Made by a program: the position numbers and the translations under genes
Shown: positions 49,357-59,336 of the stretch, piece after piece
Numbering within the stretch: position 1 is the first letter of the stretch
Layout of the letters: the number at the start of each line of letters is the position of its first letter
Notes under the pieces: generated by a model
The model's database searches: none
The model's input: the letters and a program-made list of their open reading frames with translations, nothing else
Told to the model about the DNA's origin: nothing
From: Achromobacter deleyi
GTDB taxonomy: Bacteria > Pseudomonadota > Gammaproteobacteria > Burkholderiales > Burkholderiaceae_B
Assembly (NCBI RefSeq): GCF_902859705.1
Contig: NZ_CADIJO010000006.1
Span: forward strand, 233,101 to 297,100
DNA: 64,000 bases
Direction of reading: 5' to 3'

Positions 49357-50811
49357 ATGTCCGCAGAATCCGCAGCCGCAGCCAATCCCGCTCCCCCCTC
49401 GACCCCGGACGCGGCACGCGCGGCGCGAATGATCCCCTTCATCGTGGGCTGCGCGCTGTTCATGCAGATGCTGGACGCCACCGTCGTGGCCACCGCCCTG
49501 CCGGCCATGGCCCGGGCCCTGGGATCGACCCCGGTGCGCCTGAACGTGGCCATTACCTCCTACCTGCTGTCGGTGGCCGTGTTCGTGCCGGTCAGCGGCT
49601 GGGCGGCCGACCGCTACGGCGCGCGCCGGGTGTTCGTGGCCGCGATCGGCCTGTTCACGCTCAGTTCGGTGGCCTGCGCCCTGTCGCAGGACCTGCCCCA
49701 GCTGGTCATCGCCCGGGTCATCCAGGGCATGGCCGGGGCCATGATGGTGCCGGTGGGGCGCATCATCCTCCTGCGCACCGTGCCCAAGCAGGACCTGCTC
49801 AAGGCCATGTCGTTCCTGTCGATCCCGGCGCTGCTGGGGCCGGTGATCGGGCCGCCGCTGGGCGGCTTCATGGTCACCTACATGTCGTGGCACTGGATCT
49901 TCCTGATCAACATCCCCATCGGCGTGCTGGGCATCGCCCTGGTGCTGCGCTTCGTGGCCGAAATCAAGGAAGAGACCGCGCCGCGCCTGGACTGGCTGGG
50001 CTTTCTGCTCAGCGCCGTGTGCCTGGCCGCGCTGGTCAGCGGCTTCGAGGCCATCGGCCGCGACGTGATGCCGCTGCCCGCCCTGCTGGGCCTGATCGCG
50101 CTGGGCGCGGCCTGCGGCCTGGCCTATGCCTGGCACGCGCGGCGCATCGACTACGCCATCATCGACCTGTCGCTGATGCGCATTCCCACCTTCGCCATCT
50201 CGACCCTGGGCGGCAATCTGTGCCGCTTCGCCGTGGGCGCCACGCCCTTCCTGCTGGCGATGCTGCTGCAGGTGGGCTTCGGCCTGTCGCCGTTCTCGGC
50301 CGGCCTGATCACCTTTGCCAGCGCGGCCGGCGCCCTGCTGATGAAATTCGTCGCCACGCCCATCGTGCGCCACTTCGGCTTTCGCCGGGTGCTGACCGTG
50401 AACGCGGTGCTGACCGGCACCTTCATCATGGTGTGCGCCACGTTCACGCCCGCCACGCCGGTGTGGCTGCTGATCGCCATCCTGCTGGTCGGCGGCTTCT
50501 TCCGGTCGCTGCAGTTCACCGGGGTAAATACGCTAACCTATGCCGACATCCCCCCTGCCAAGATGAGCCGCGCCAGCAGCTTCGCCGCCATGGCGCAGCA
50601 ACTGGGCATCAGCCTTGGCGTGGGTGTGGCCGCCGTCACGCTGAACATCAGCATGACGCTGCGCGGCGCCGAAACACTGGCGGTCGGCGACGTCATCGCC
50701 GGCTTCATCGTCATCGGCCTGCTGTGCGCGGCCTCGGTCTTTTCCTTTAGACGCCTCGATCCTCTGGCCGGGGCACACCTGAACGGCGCCAAACAAAGTG
50801 ACGACGAATGA
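49357..50811 (+). CDS. MFS multidrug exporter (DHA2 / EmrB-QacA type)
   Basis: 484 residues with 14 predicted membrane helices. DHA2 marks include [21 protein letters not shown] in TM1, [13 protein letters not shown] (motif A), [17 protein letters not shown], and the antiporter motif C region [16 protein letters not shown] near residue 155. It should export drugs or metabolites by proton antiport. Its end overlaps the glycerol kinase start by 14 bp, an unusual pairing. No EmrA partner is adjacent. Confidence 0.88.
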   Translation: MSAESAAAANPAPPSTPDAARAARMIPFIVGCALFMQMLDATVVATALPAMARALGSTPVRLNVAITSYLLSVAVFVPVSGWAADRYGARRVFVAAIGLFTLSSVACALSQDLPQLVIARVIQGMAGAMMVPVGRIILLRTVPKQDLLKAMSFLSIPALLGPVIGPPLGGFMVTYMSWHWIFLINIPIGVLGIALVLRFVAEIKEETAPRLDWLGFLLSAVCLAALVSGFEAIGRDVMPLPALLGLIALGAACGLAYAWHARRIDYAIIDLSLMRIPTFAISTLGGNLCRFAVGATPFLLAMLLQVGFGLSPFSAGLITFASAAGALLMKFVATPIVRHFGFRRVLTVNAVLTGTFIMVCATFTPATPVWLLIAILLVGGFFRSLQFTGVNTLTYADIPPAKMSRASSFAAMAQQLGISLGVGVAAVTLNISMTLRGAETLAVGDVIAGFIVIGLLCAASVFSFRRLDPLAGAHLNGAKQSDDE

Positions 50812-52321
50812 ATTTGTCCTAGCCCTGGACCAGGGCACCACCAGCTCCCGCGCCATCGTGTTCGATCGCGACGGCGTGGTGCGCGGCATCGGCCAACGCG
50901 AATTCCGCCAGCACTACCCGCGGCCGGGCTGGGTCGAGCACGACCCCGGCGAAATCTGGCACAGCCAGCTGGACGTGGCCCGCGAAGCCTTGCGCAACGC
51001 CGCCGCCAGCGCCGCCGACGTGGCCGCCATCGGCATCACCAACCAGCGTGAAACCACCCTGATCTGGGAACGCGCCACCGGCCGCCCGCTGGCCCGCGCC
51101 ATCGTCTGGCAGGACCGCCGCACGGCGCCGCTGTGCGACCAGCTGCGCGCGGACGGCCACGCCGACTTCCTGCAGGCACGCACGGGCCTGGTGCTGGACG
51201 CCTATTTCTCGGGCACCAAGCTGGCCTGGCTGCTGGACCACGTGCCCGGCGCGCGCCAGAAGGCCGAGCGCGGCGAACTGGCCTTCGGCACCGTCGACAC
51301 CTGGCTGGTGTGGCAGCTGACGGGCGGCGCGGTACACAGCACCGACCCCAGCAACGCGTCGCGCACGATGCTGTTCGACCTGCATACGCAAGACTGGAAC
51401 GACGAGATCCTGGCGCTGCTCAACATTCCGCGCAGCGTGCTGCCGGCCATCGCGCCCAGCAGCGCGGTGGTGGGCGAGGCGCTGCCCGAATGGCTGGGCG
51501 GGTCCATTCCCATCGCCGGCGTGGCGGGCGACCAGCAGGCCGCCACCTTCGGCCAGGCCTGCTTCAAGCCGGGCATGGCCAAGAACACCTACGGCACCGG
51601 GTGCTTCATGCTGATGAACGTCGGCGACCAGCCGGTGCAGTCGCATAACCACCTCCTGTCCACCGTCGGCTGGGGCCTGCCGGCCCAGGGCCAGGACGCC
51701 TGGCGCCCCACCTACATGCTGGAAGGCGGCGTGTTCGTGGCCGGCGCCGCGGTGCAGTGGCTGCGCGACGGGCTGGGCATCATCCAGCGGTCCGAGGAAA
51801 TCGAATCGCTGGCCGCCAGCGTGGCCGACACCGACGACGTCTTCATGGTGCCGGCCTTTGCCGGCCTGGGCGCGCCGCACTGGGACCCTTACGCCCGAGG
51901 CACGCTGGTGGGCCTGACGCGCGGCACCACCCGCGCCCACATCGCCCGCGCCACGCTCGAATCCATCGCGCTGCAAAGCGCCGAACTGCTCACCTGCATG
52001 AACGGCGACAGCGGCATCGCGCTGACCGAGCTACGGGTGGACGGCGGCGCCGCCCGCAACGACCTGCTGATGCAGATGCAGGCCGACCTGCTGGGCGTGC
52101 CCGTGGTGCGCCCGCGGGTGCCGGAATCCACCGCGCTGGGCGCGGCCGGCCTGGCCGGGCTGGCGGTCGGCTTCTGGTCCGATCAGGACGAATTCGCCTC
52201 CAAGTGGCAGGCCGAACGCACGTTCGAACCGTCCTGGCCGCAATCGGTGCGCGACGCCCGCATGAAACGCTGGCGCCAGGCGGTGGAACTGTCCAAGGGC
52301 TGGTCCAACACCGCCAACTAG
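50798..52321 (+). CDS. glpK: glycerol kinase
   Basis: 507 residues starting with GTG inside the end of the MFS gene. FGGY kinase marks are complete: [71 protein letters not shown] near 240, and the C-terminal [28 protein letters not shown]. It makes glycerol 3-phosphate from glycerol and ATP. No glpF or glpD is adjacent. Confidence 0.95.
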   Translation: MTTNEFVLALDQGTTSSRAIVFDRDGVVRGIGQREFRQHYPRPGWVEHDPGEIWHSQLDVAREALRNAAASAADVAAIGITNQRETTLIWERATGRPLARAIVWQDRRTAPLCDQLRADGHADFLQARTGLVLDAYFSGTKLAWLLDHVPGARQKAERGELAFGTVDTWLVWQLTGGAVHSTDPSNASRTMLFDLHTQDWNDEILALLNIPRSVLPAIAPSSAVVGEALPEWLGGSIPIAGVAGDQQAATFGQACFKPGMAKNTYGTGCFMLMNVGDQPVQSHNHLLSTVGWGLPAQGQDAWRPTYMLEGGVFVAGAAVQWLRDGLGIIQRSEEIESLAASVADTDDVFMVPAFAGLGAPHWDPYARGTLVGLTRGTTRAHIARATLESIALQSAELLTCMNGDSGIALTELRVDGGAARNDLLMQMQADLLGVPVVRPRVPESTALGAAGLAGLAVGFWSDQDEFASKWQAERTFEPSWPQSVRDARMKRWRQAVELSKGWSNTAN

Positions 52322-52337
52322 GTCAGCCGGACGGCGG

Positions 52338-52928
52338 CTAACGCCGCCGCGCCTGCGCCTGCATCACGCGCCGCGCCATCTGGTAGCCCGCGAACACATA
52401 GAACGCATTGCTGTTCATCAGCAGCCAGGCGCCCGCGCCGCCGAGCAAGGCGACCACCGGGCCCACGGCCCGCATATCCCCCTGCGACCAGGCGATCAGC
52501 CCCAGGGTGCCGCTGGCCGCCAGGGTCAGTGCGGTGCGCTTGAGCAGCACCAGACCGAACGCGTGGCCGCCCATGAAAGCCACCACGCCGATGGCCAGCG
52601 CCAGCGCGGTGACCGCGCAGGCCAGCACCAGCGCAAAGGCCGCCAACGCCGGCCCCGCGGGGCGCAGCAGCAGGCTCAACAGGCCGATGCCCACGCCGAT
52701 GCCCCCGACCATCGTCAACACCGCCAGCACCAGCGGCGACCACAGACCGGGCGGCGTCTGGCGCGCGTCCATGTCGGCGATGAAGCGATGCATGGCGGTG
52801 GACGTGGCGGCAGCGCGGCGCTCCCGTTCCGGCGCCGCGCCATCCTCGCGCCCGGCCTCGTCCCGCAGCGCCGCTTCCAGCTTGCGGCACTGCGCGATCA
52901 GCGCGTTCAGGCCCGGGCTGGCGGCCAT
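52338..52928 (-). CDS. membrane protein of unknown function
   Basis: 196 residues. A soluble N-terminus (1-65) with a charged helix is followed by four predicted membrane helices (about 67-190) and a basic C-terminus QARRR. No family is recognised. Its ATG overlaps the LysR stop (TGATG), so it is translated together with the regulator. A short hairpin GGCGGC-TAAC-GCCGCC spans its stop codon and may end transcription against glpK. Confidence 0.7.
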   Translation of the reverse strand: MAASPGLNALIAQCRKLEAALRDEAGREDGAAPERERRAAATSTAMHRFIADMDARQTPPGLWSPLVLAVLTMVGGIGVGIGLLSLLLRPAGPALAAFALVLACAVTALALAIGVVAFMGGHAFGLVLLKRTALTLAASGTLGLIAWSQGDMRAVGPVVALLGGAGAWLLMNSNAFYVFAGYQMARRVMQAQARRR

Positions 52929-53863
52929 CACAGCCTCGTCACGCCCGGGGCGTGTTCGGCCACCGTCTTGCGCAGCGCCGCCATGGCTTCCTGCACGGCG
53001 GCCGGGCGAAAGGCGTCTTCGCGCCAGTACATCGCCACGGAACCGAAGCCCGACAGCCGCACCGGGATGATGCGCATCGCCTTCATCTGCGCGAAGCGCA
53101 GCGCGGCGCGATGCGAGGCCACGCCGATCATGTCGCTGTTGTTGATCAAGGTGAGGTTGATGGTGACCGAGTTGGATTCCACGTGATCCGCGGGCGGCGC
53201 CTGCCCGGCCGCGGCCAGCGCGGCGTCGACCGCGTTGCGGATGGGAGTGCCCTTGGGCCAGAGGATCCAGCGGTACGACAGCAGGTCCGGCCAGCCCGGC
53301 TGTTCCAGCGCGAACAGCGGATGGCGCGGCCGCGCCACCAGGTGGATCGGTTCAAGGTACAGGGCTTCGAAGCGGATGGCGGGGTCGTGGTGCTCGGGCG
53401 CCGAACGGCCCACCACGATGTCCAGGTCGCCCTGGGCCAGTTGCGCCAACAGGCGGTCGGTGGTGCCTTCCACCAGCTTCACGCGCGCCTGCGGCATGCG
53501 TTCCAACAGTTTCATCACCGCCAGCGGCACGGTGTCGGACGCGGAAGCGCCCGACGCGCCGATCACCACCCGACCGCCGCCGCCTTCGCGCAGCGCGGCC
53601 ATGTCGGCGCTGGCGCGGTCCAGCTGCGCCTCGACCCGCTGCGCATGCGCGATCAGCACGTCGCCATGCGGCGTGGGCCGCAGGCCGCGCGCATGGCGCT
53701 CGAACAGCGGCAGGCCGATATCGTCTTCCAGGTCCTTCAGCCATTTCGACAGGCCCGGCTGGGTCGTGTTGAGCATGGCGGCCGAGTGGCTGATGTTGCG
53801 GGTCTGGGCCAGGCTGAGCAACATTTTCAGGTTGCGCAGGCGCAGGCGGTGGGTCCAGTCCAT
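52928..53863 (-). CDS. LysR-family regulator, probably of the gentisate operon
   Basis: 311 residues. The winged helix is HRLRLRNLKMLLSLAQTRNISHSAAMLNTTQPGLSKWLKDLEDDIGLPLFER, followed by the two-lobe effector domain (GRVVIGASGASASDTVPLAVMKLLE; GDLDIVVGRSAPEH). It is divergent from the gentisate 1,2-dioxygenase gene, the classical layout in which a LysR protein activates the catabolic operon on binding the aromatic substrate. Effector and targets are inferred from position. Confidence 0.88.
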   Translation of the reverse strand: MDWTHRLRLRNLKMLLSLAQTRNISHSAAMLNTTQPGLSKWLKDLEDDIGLPLFERHARGLRPTPHGDVLIAHAQRVEAQLDRASADMAALREGGGGRVVIGASGASASDTVPLAVMKLLERMPQARVKLVEGTTDRLLAQLAQGDLDIVVGRSAPEHHDPAIRFEALYLEPIHLVARPRHPLFALEQPGWPDLLSYRWILWPKGTPIRNAVDAALAAAGQAPPADHVESNSVTINLTLINNSDMIGVASHRAALRFAQMKAMRIIPVRLSGFGSVAMYWREDAFRPAAVQEAMAALRKTVAEHAPGVTRL

Positions 53864-54075
53864 GGCGCCCTCTTGTCTCTTGTGAGGTGTCGTACGTGGG
53901 CCGGGCGGCGCCGTACGTATATGGTTATTGGTATGGATAATAAGATAATTTCATTATTAAACACATAGCTCGTTCCGCATAATCGTCTCCACATCAGGAC
54001 CCGCCGCGCCCCTTGCAGCGGCGGGCCATGCCTAGAAGAGAGTTGGCCTCGATGCCGGCTCCACAGGAGACAAGC
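53864..54075. promoter_or_regulatory. divergent promoter region between lysR and the gentisate operon
   Basis: 212 bp without a gene. Two identical CGTACGT boxes (53891-53897 and 53912-53918) are 21 bp apart, two helical turns, as expected for a LysR tetramer. To the right is a conspicuous AT-rich stretch (about 53921-53970, with AATAAGATAATTTCATTATT). CATAAT near 53980 is a possible -10 for the operon. Which boxes the regulator binds is not known. Confidence 0.5.
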
Positions 54076-55128
54076 ATGCCCGACAGCCATTCCACCGGCG
54101 CGGACCGCGCCGCCTATTACGCGCGCATCGCGCAGAAACACATGGCTCCCCTGTGGGAATCGCTGCACAACCTGGTGCCGCGCCACCCAGCGCCGCGCTG
54201 CGTGCCCGCCATCTGGAAATACGACGACGTGCGCGATGACGTGCTGGCCTCGGGCTCGCTCATCACCGCCGAAGAGGCCGTGCGCCGCGTGCTGATCCTG
54301 GAGAACCCCGGCCTGCCCGGCCAGGCCAGCATCACGCAAAGCCTGTACGCCGGCCTGCAGCTGATCCTGCCCGGCGAAATCGCGCCCAGCCATCGCCACA
54401 CCCAGTCGGCCCTGCGTTTCATCGTCGAAGGCCGCGGCGCCTACACCGCGGTCAACGGCGAACGCACCACCATGCACCCGGGCGACTTCATCATCACGCC
54501 GTCCTGGACCTGGCACGACCACGGCAACGCCGAAACGGTCGACGGCGGCGAACCCGTGGTGTGGCTGGACGGCCTGGACATTCCGCTGCTGCGCTTCCTG
54601 GACGCGGGCTTTGCCGAGAACTACCCGTCGGCCACGCAGCCCGTCACGCGCCCCGAAGGCGACAGCATGGCGCGCTTTGGCCACAACATGGCGCCCGTGC
54701 GGCATCGCGCGGCCGGCGGCACCTCGCCGATCTTCAACTACCCCTACGAGCGCAGCCGCGAAGCCCTGGATTCGCTCTACCGCCACGGCGAGCTCGACCC
54801 CTGGGATGGCGTGAAGCTGCGCTACCTGAACCCGGGCACCGGCGGCTACCCCATGCCCACCATGGCCACCTTCATGCAGCTGCTGCCCGCGGGCTTTCAG
54901 GGCAAGCCATTTCGCAGCACCGACTCCACCGTCTACAGCGTGGTCGAAGGCCGTGGCACGGCGCGCATCGGCGACGCCGAATTCCACTTCGGCCCGCGCG
55001 ACGTGTTCGTGGCGCCGTCGTGGCTGCCGGTGCAGCTGGCGGCGCTGGACGACGCCACGCTGTTCAGCTATTCCGACCGCCCGGTGCAGGACGCCCTGGG
55101 CCTGTGGCGCGAAGAACGCATCGCCTGA
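54076..55128 (+). CDS. gentisate 1,2-dioxygenase
   Basis: 350 residues, bicupin size. Cupin 1 metal site: [54 protein letters not shown] (His-x-His, Glu and distal His). Cupin 2: [38 protein letters not shown]. It opens the gentisate ring between C1 and C2 using Fe(II) and oxygen, giving maleylpyruvate. GGAGACAAGC directly precedes the ATG, the same start context as two later genes of the operon. It is the first gene after the divergent promoter. Confidence 0.93.
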   Translation: MPDSHSTGADRAAYYARIAQKHMAPLWESLHNLVPRHPAPRCVPAIWKYDDVRDDVLASGSLITAEEAVRRVLILENPGLPGQASITQSLYAGLQLILPGEIAPSHRHTQSALRFIVEGRGAYTAVNGERTTMHPGDFIITPSWTWHDHGNAETVDGGEPVVWLDGLDIPLLRFLDAGFAENYPSATQPVTRPEGDSMARFGHNMAPVRHRAAGGTSPIFNYPYERSREALDSLYRHGELDPWDGVKLRYLNPGTGGYPMPTMATFMQLLPAGFQGKPFRSTDSTVYSVVEGRGTARIGDAEFHFGPRDVFVAPSWLPVQLAALDDATLFSYSDRPVQDALGLWREERIA

Positions 55129-55202
55129 ACGCCCCGCGTTCCCCGCCTCATTTCGGCCGGCACCCGCGCGGGCGCCGGCCCCGCATTCCTACAAGGTGAC
55201 CC

Positions 55203-55901
55203 ATGTCTTTTGTCTTTGATCCCGCCGCTCCCGTTGCCGTGCCCGTCGCCGGCAGCGCCGACCGCTTCCCCGTGCGCCGCGTCTACTGCGTGGGCCGCAA
55301 CTACGCCGCCCATGCCCGCGAGATGGGCTTCGACCCCGACCGCGAACCGCCCTTCTTCTTCTGCAAGCCGGCCGACGCCGTGGTGCCGGTGGCCCCGGAC
55401 ACCACGCTGTCGCTGCCCTACCCGCCCGAAACCGCCAACCTGCACTACGAGATCGAACTGGTCGCGGCCATCGGCCAAGGCGGCGCGAACATTGCCGTCG
55501 AAGCGGCACTGCAACACGTGTGGGGCTATGCCGTCGGCCTGGACATGACCCGCCGCGACCTGCAGATGAAGATGCGCGAAGCCGGCCGCCCGTGGGAACT
55601 GGGCAAGGCCTTCGACCAAAGCGCCCCGATCGGCCCGCTGCACCGCGCGGCCGACGTCGCCGGCATACACCAGGCGGCCATCTGGCTGCAGGTCAACGGC
55701 AAGGACAAGCAACGCAGCGACATCGGCAAGCTGATCTGGTCGGTCGCCGAAACCATCGCCTACCTGTCCAGGTACTTCCGCCTGGAAGCCGGCGACCTGA
55801 TCTACACCGGCACCCCCGAAGGCGTGGGCCCGGTGGTGCGCGGCGACACGATGGTCGGCGGCGTGGACGGCCTGGGCACGCTCAGCGTGCGCATCGACTG
55901 A
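55203..55901 (+). CDS. fumarylpyruvate hydrolase (FAH family)
   Basis: 232 residues. FAH-fold marks: [76 protein letters not shown] and [14 protein letters not shown], with the acidic metal ligands in place. It splits fumarylpyruvate into fumarate and pyruvate, the last step of the gentisate route. AAGGTG precedes the ATG. It lies between dioxygenase and isomerase genes. Confidence 0.92.
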   Translation: MSFVFDPAAPVAVPVAGSADRFPVRRVYCVGRNYAAHAREMGFDPDREPPFFFCKPADAVVPVAPDTTLSLPYPPETANLHYEIELVAAIGQGGANIAVEAALQHVWGYAVGLDMTRRDLQMKMREAGRPWELGKAFDQSAPIGPLHRAADVAGIHQAAIWLQVNGKDKQRSDIGKLIWSVAETIAYLSRYFRLEAGDLIYTGTPEGVGPVVRGDTMVGGVDGLGTLSVRID

Positions 55902-55913
55902 GCCGGAGGCCCC

Positions 55914-56552
55914 ATGCAACTGCACAGCTTCTTCAACAGCTCCACCTCGTACCGCGTGCGCATCGCGCTGGCCCTGAAGGGCGTGGCGTTCGAGGTGCTG
56001 CCCATCAACCTGCGCAAGCAGGAACAGCGCGCCGCCGACTACGTCGCCATCAACCCGTCGGCCGGCGTGCCGCTCTTGACCGACGGCGATTTCTCGCTGT
56101 CGCAGTCGCTGGCCATCATCGACTACCTGGACGCCACGCACCCCACCCCGCGCCTGATTCCGCAGGATGCGCGCGAGCGCGCCCGCGTGCTGGAACTGTC
56201 CGACGCCATTGCCTGCGATATCCATCCGGTCAACAACATGCGCATCCTGCGCTACCTGCAGGAAGAACTGGGCGCCACCGAGGCCCAGAAGAACGCCTGG
56301 TACCACCACTGGATCCGCGAAGGCCTGACGGCGGTCGAGACCCTGCTGGCCCGCCACGGCCACGGCGCCTATTGCTTTGGCGATGCGCCGACGCTGGCCG
56401 ACTGCTGCCTGGTGCCGCAAGTGGCCAACGCCCAGCGCATGGGCTGCGACCTGTCGGCCTACCCGAACGCGCTGCGCGTCTATGCGCATTGCACCGCCCA
56501 GCCCGCCTTCCAGCAGGCCGCGCCCGCCAACCAGCCGGACTACGTCAAATGA
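55914..56552 (+). CDS. maleylpyruvate isomerase (zeta-class GST)
   Basis: 212 residues. The zeta-class catalytic motif is SSTSYRVRIAL at residues 9-19 (usual form SSCSWRVRIAL; here Thr replaces Cys), followed by INPSAGVPLLTDGDFSLSQSLAIIDYLD (glutathione site). It converts maleylpyruvate to fumarylpyruvate with glutathione. It starts 12 bp after the hydrolase gene and its stop overlaps the next start (ATGA). Confidence 0.92.
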   Translation: MQLHSFFNSSTSYRVRIALALKGVAFEVLPINLRKQEQRAADYVAINPSAGVPLLTDGDFSLSQSLAIIDYLDATHPTPRLIPQDARERARVLELSDAIACDIHPVNNMRILRYLQEELGATEAQKNAWYHHWIREGLTAVETLLARHGHGAYCFGDAPTLADCCLVPQVANAQRMGCDLSAYPNALRVYAHCTAQPAFQQAAPANQPDYVK

Positions 56553-56947
56553 GCCGCCAAGCCACCCCGGGCCAGGAGCCCGACCCCCAGGGCGCACCGC
56601 TGCGCGAGTACACCGACCCCGCCTACCGGCCCCTGTGCGCGACCCTGTCCGAGGTACGCGCCAACATCGATCGGCTCGATGACGAGATCGTGCGGCTGAT
56701 GGCCGAACGCGCCATGTACGTGAAAGACGCCGCGCGCTTCAAGCGCGACGCCTTCCAGGTCAGCGCCCCGGCCCGCCAGGCCGAGGTCTTCGAGAAGGTG
56801 CGGCGCCTGGCCGAACGCCACGACCGCGGCTTCGAGAACCTGGACCAGGTGGTGGACGCCGCCTACCGCGCGATGGTCGCGGCCTTCATCGCCAATGAAC
56901 AAACCTATTTCAACACCATGAGAATCGTGGGAGACAAGCATGCGTGA
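56549..56947 (+). CDS. chorismate mutase type II-like protein
   Basis: 132 residues. The AroQ helix pattern is seen: LSEVRANIDRLDDEIVRLMAERAMYVKDAARFKRD, then APARQAEVFEKVRRLAERH and VVDAAYRAMVAAFIANEQTYF. The family includes chorismate mutases and isochorismate-pyruvate lyases, the latter making salicylate. Its overlap with both neighbours (4 and 8 bp) ties it to the gentisate operon. Whether it has mutase, lyase or another activity cannot be decided from sequence alone. Confidence 0.8.
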   Translation: MSRQATPGQEPDPQGAPLREYTDPAYRPLCATLSEVRANIDRLDDEIVRLMAERAMYVKDAARFKRDAFQVSAPARQAEVFEKVRRLAERHDRGFENLDQVVDAAYRAMVAAFIANEQTYFNTMRIVGDKHA

Positions 56948-57944
56948 TTTCACCCCCCTGACCCGAGCGCGCGGTGCCGCGGCACGCGCCCTGGCCCTGG
57001 GCCTGATCGCGCTGGCGCCGCTGGGCGCGGCGCAGGCCGCCGATGCCTGGCCGACGCAGCCGCTCAAGGCCATCGTGCCGTTCGGCCCGGGCTCCAGCCC
57101 CGACCAGGTGGCGCGCATCGTCGGCGAGAAGGCCGGCGCCATCCTGGGCCAGACCGTGGTGGTGGAAAACAAGCCCGGCGCCAGCGGCAACATCGGCACC
57201 TTCGCCATCGCCAACGCCAAGCCCGACGGCTACACCTTCGGCGTGTCCATCACCGGCCCCCTGGTGAACAACACGCTGCTGTTCGACAAGCTGCCCTATG
57301 CGCCGGCCACCGACCTGGCGCCCCTGACGCTGGCGGTGCACCAGCCCAACGTGCTGGTGGTGCCGGCCACCGCCGGCATTGCCAACGTCGGCCAATTGCT
57401 GGAGGCACTGAAGAAGAACCCGGACAAGTACAACTTCCCCTCGCCGGGCGCCGGCACCGTGTCGCACCTGGCCGTGGAACTGCTGCTGCAGCAGATCGGC
57501 GCGCGCGCCACGCACGTGCCCTATCCGTCGTCGCCCGCCGCGCTGACCTCGCTGCTGTCGGGCGACACGCAGTTCGCCGCGCTGCCGCCCATCGCCGTGA
57601 TGCCGATGGTCAAGGATGGCCGCCTGAAGGCGCTGGCCGTCACGTCGTCCAAGCGCTCGGGCCTCTTGCCCGAGATTCCCACGCTGGCCGAAGCCGGCGT
57701 GCCGGGCATCGAAGGCTCGGCCTGGATCGGTTTCGTGATCTCGTCCAAGGTGCCGGCCGACATCCAGAAAAAGCTGTCCGACGCGCTGATCCAGGCGATC
57801 CGCGACCCGGAAGTCGTCAAGCGCCTGCAAGCGCAATTCATGGACCCCGTGGGCAGCAGCCCGGCTGAATTCCGCGCCTACATGGACGACGAACTCAAGC
57901 GCTGGGAGCCCCTGATCAAGAAGCTCGGCATCAAGGGCCAATAG
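56940..57944 (+). CDS. Bug-family (TctC-like) periplasmic binding protein in the gentisate operon
   Basis: 334 residues with a signal peptide ending near GAAQAADAWP. Bug pattern: KAIVPFGPGSSPDQVARIVGEKAG, VVVENKPGASGNIGTFAIANAKPDGYTF, and GLLPEIPTLAEAGVPGIEGSAWIGFVISSKVP. The usual FPPGG is FGPGS here. It starts inside the chorismate-mutase-like gene after GGAGACAAGC. It may bind an aromatic or dicarboxylic acid linked to the pathway; no TctAB genes are present. Confidence 0.9.
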   Translation: MRDFTPLTRARGAAARALALGLIALAPLGAAQAADAWPTQPLKAIVPFGPGSSPDQVARIVGEKAGAILGQTVVVENKPGASGNIGTFAIANAKPDGYTFGVSITGPLVNNTLLFDKLPYAPATDLAPLTLAVHQPNVLVVPATAGIANVGQLLEALKKNPDKYNFPSPGAGTVSHLAVELLLQQIGARATHVPYPSSPAALTSLLSGDTQFAALPPIAVMPMVKDGRLKALAVTSSKRSGLLPEIPTLAEAGVPGIEGSAWIGFVISSKVPADIQKKLSDALIQAIRDPEVVKRLQAQFMDPVGSSPAEFRAYMDDELKRWEPLIKKLGIKGQ

Positions 57945-57964
57945 CGTTGCGCAAGGAGACAAGC

Positions 57965-59317
57965 ATGAGCATTACCGAACCCGCCCGCCAGATCCCGCTG
58001 TACGGCGAATACGACGTCGTGGTGCTGGGCGGCGGCCCCGCCGGCATTCTCGCGGCCGCCAGCGCCGCCCGCAACGGCGCCCGCGTGCTGCTGGTGGAGC
58101 GCTACGGCTTTCTGGGCGGCATGGGCACGGCCGCGGGGGTGTCCAACTTCTGCGGCCTGCATGCCAACATCCACGGCGACATCCGCCAGGTGGTGCACGG
58201 CATGACCGACGAGCTGCTGGACCGCATGCGCGCGCTGGACGGCCTGAACGACCCGCACCTGATCCTGGGCAAGATCCACGCCCAGGCCTACGACATCTCG
58301 GCCTTCAAGTGCGCGGCCGACGGCATGGTGCAGGACAGCGGCGCGCAGATCCTGTTCCACGCCCTGGCCACCGGCCTGACGCGCGACGCGGCGGGCAATG
58401 TCGACGCGCTGTTCCTGGAAACCAAGTCGGGCCGCTGCGCGGTGCGCGGCAAGGTCTTCATCGACTGCTCGGGCGATGCCGACATCGCCCAGTGGGGCGG
58501 CCTGCCCTTCGAGAAAGGCGATGCCCAGGGGCACATGCTCTACCCCACGCTGATGTTCAAGGTCGGCAACGTCGACGGCGTCCGCGCCCAGGAAGCCTGG
58601 AAGACGATTCCGCTGCTGATGGACCAGGCCGCGGCCAGCGGCGAGTTCACCTTTCCGCGGCGCGGCGCCATCGTGCGGCCGCAAAAGCATGACTACGAAT
58701 GGCGCGTCAACGTCACGCAACTGGCCAACGCCGACGGCAGCGCGGCCGACGGCACCGACGCCGCGTCGCTGTCGGCCGGCGAACTGGAAGGCCGCCGCCA
58801 GATCACGCAGTACCTGGCCTTCCTGCGCGCCAAGGTGCCGGGTTTCGAGCAGGCCTATGTGCTGGACATCGCCCCGCAACTGGGCATCCGCGAAACCCGC
58901 CGTATCGTCGGCGAAGCCGTGCTGACCAAGGAGGACGTCCTCGGCTGCGCCGATTTCGAAGACAGCATCGGCGTGAACGGCTGGCCGCTGGAAATGCACA
59001 CGGCCGGCGACGTGCAATGGATGTGGCCGCCCATTCCCGAATCGCGCGGCTACAACCAGCTGCCGTTTCGCATGATGGTGCCGCGCCGCGGCGCGGGCGT
59101 GGCCGGCAACGTGCTGGTGGCCGGGCGCTGCGCCTCGATGACGCACGAAGGCCAGTCGGCGGCGCGTGTCAGCGGCAGCTGCTTCGTCATGGGCGAAGCG
59201 GCCGGCACGGCATCGGCGATGGCGCTGCGCGCCGGCATCGCGCCGGCCGACGTGCCCGTGGCGGCGCTGCAGACGCAGCTGGAAAGCCAGGGCGCCTTCC
59301 TGGGCCGCCAGGAATGA
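57965..59317 (+). CDS. FAD-dependent oxidoreductase of unknown substrate
   Basis: 450 residues. The FAD site is YDVVVLGGGPAGILAAASAARNGARVLLVERYGFLGGMGTAAGVSNFCG, and a second FAD segment is VFIDCSGDADIAQWGGLPF; the C-terminus has VAGNVLVAGRCASMTHEGQSAARVSGSCFVMGEAAG. This is the FAD_oxidored (PF12831-like) pattern, distinct from the 3-hydroxybenzoate hydroxylase that follows. AAGGAGACAAGC precedes the ATG. Its place in the operon suggests a peripheral reaction feeding the ring pathway, but no substrate can be named. Confidence 0.82.
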   Translation: MSITEPARQIPLYGEYDVVVLGGGPAGILAAASAARNGARVLLVERYGFLGGMGTAAGVSNFCGLHANIHGDIRQVVHGMTDELLDRMRALDGLNDPHLILGKIHAQAYDISAFKCAADGMVQDSGAQILFHALATGLTRDAAGNVDALFLETKSGRCAVRGKVFIDCSGDADIAQWGGLPFEKGDAQGHMLYPTLMFKVGNVDGVRAQEAWKTIPLLMDQAAASGEFTFPRRGAIVRPQKHDYEWRVNVTQLANADGSAADGTDAASLSAGELEGRRQITQYLAFLRAKVPGFEQAYVLDIAPQLGIRETRRIVGEAVLTKEDVLGCADFEDSIGVNGWPLEMHTAGDVQWMWPPIPESRGYNQLPFRMMVPRRGAGVAGNVLVAGRCASMTHEGQSAARVSGSCFVMGEAAGTASAMALRAGIAPADVPVAALQTQLESQGAFLGRQE

Positions 59318-59336
59318 ACCTGCAAGGAACTTGGCA

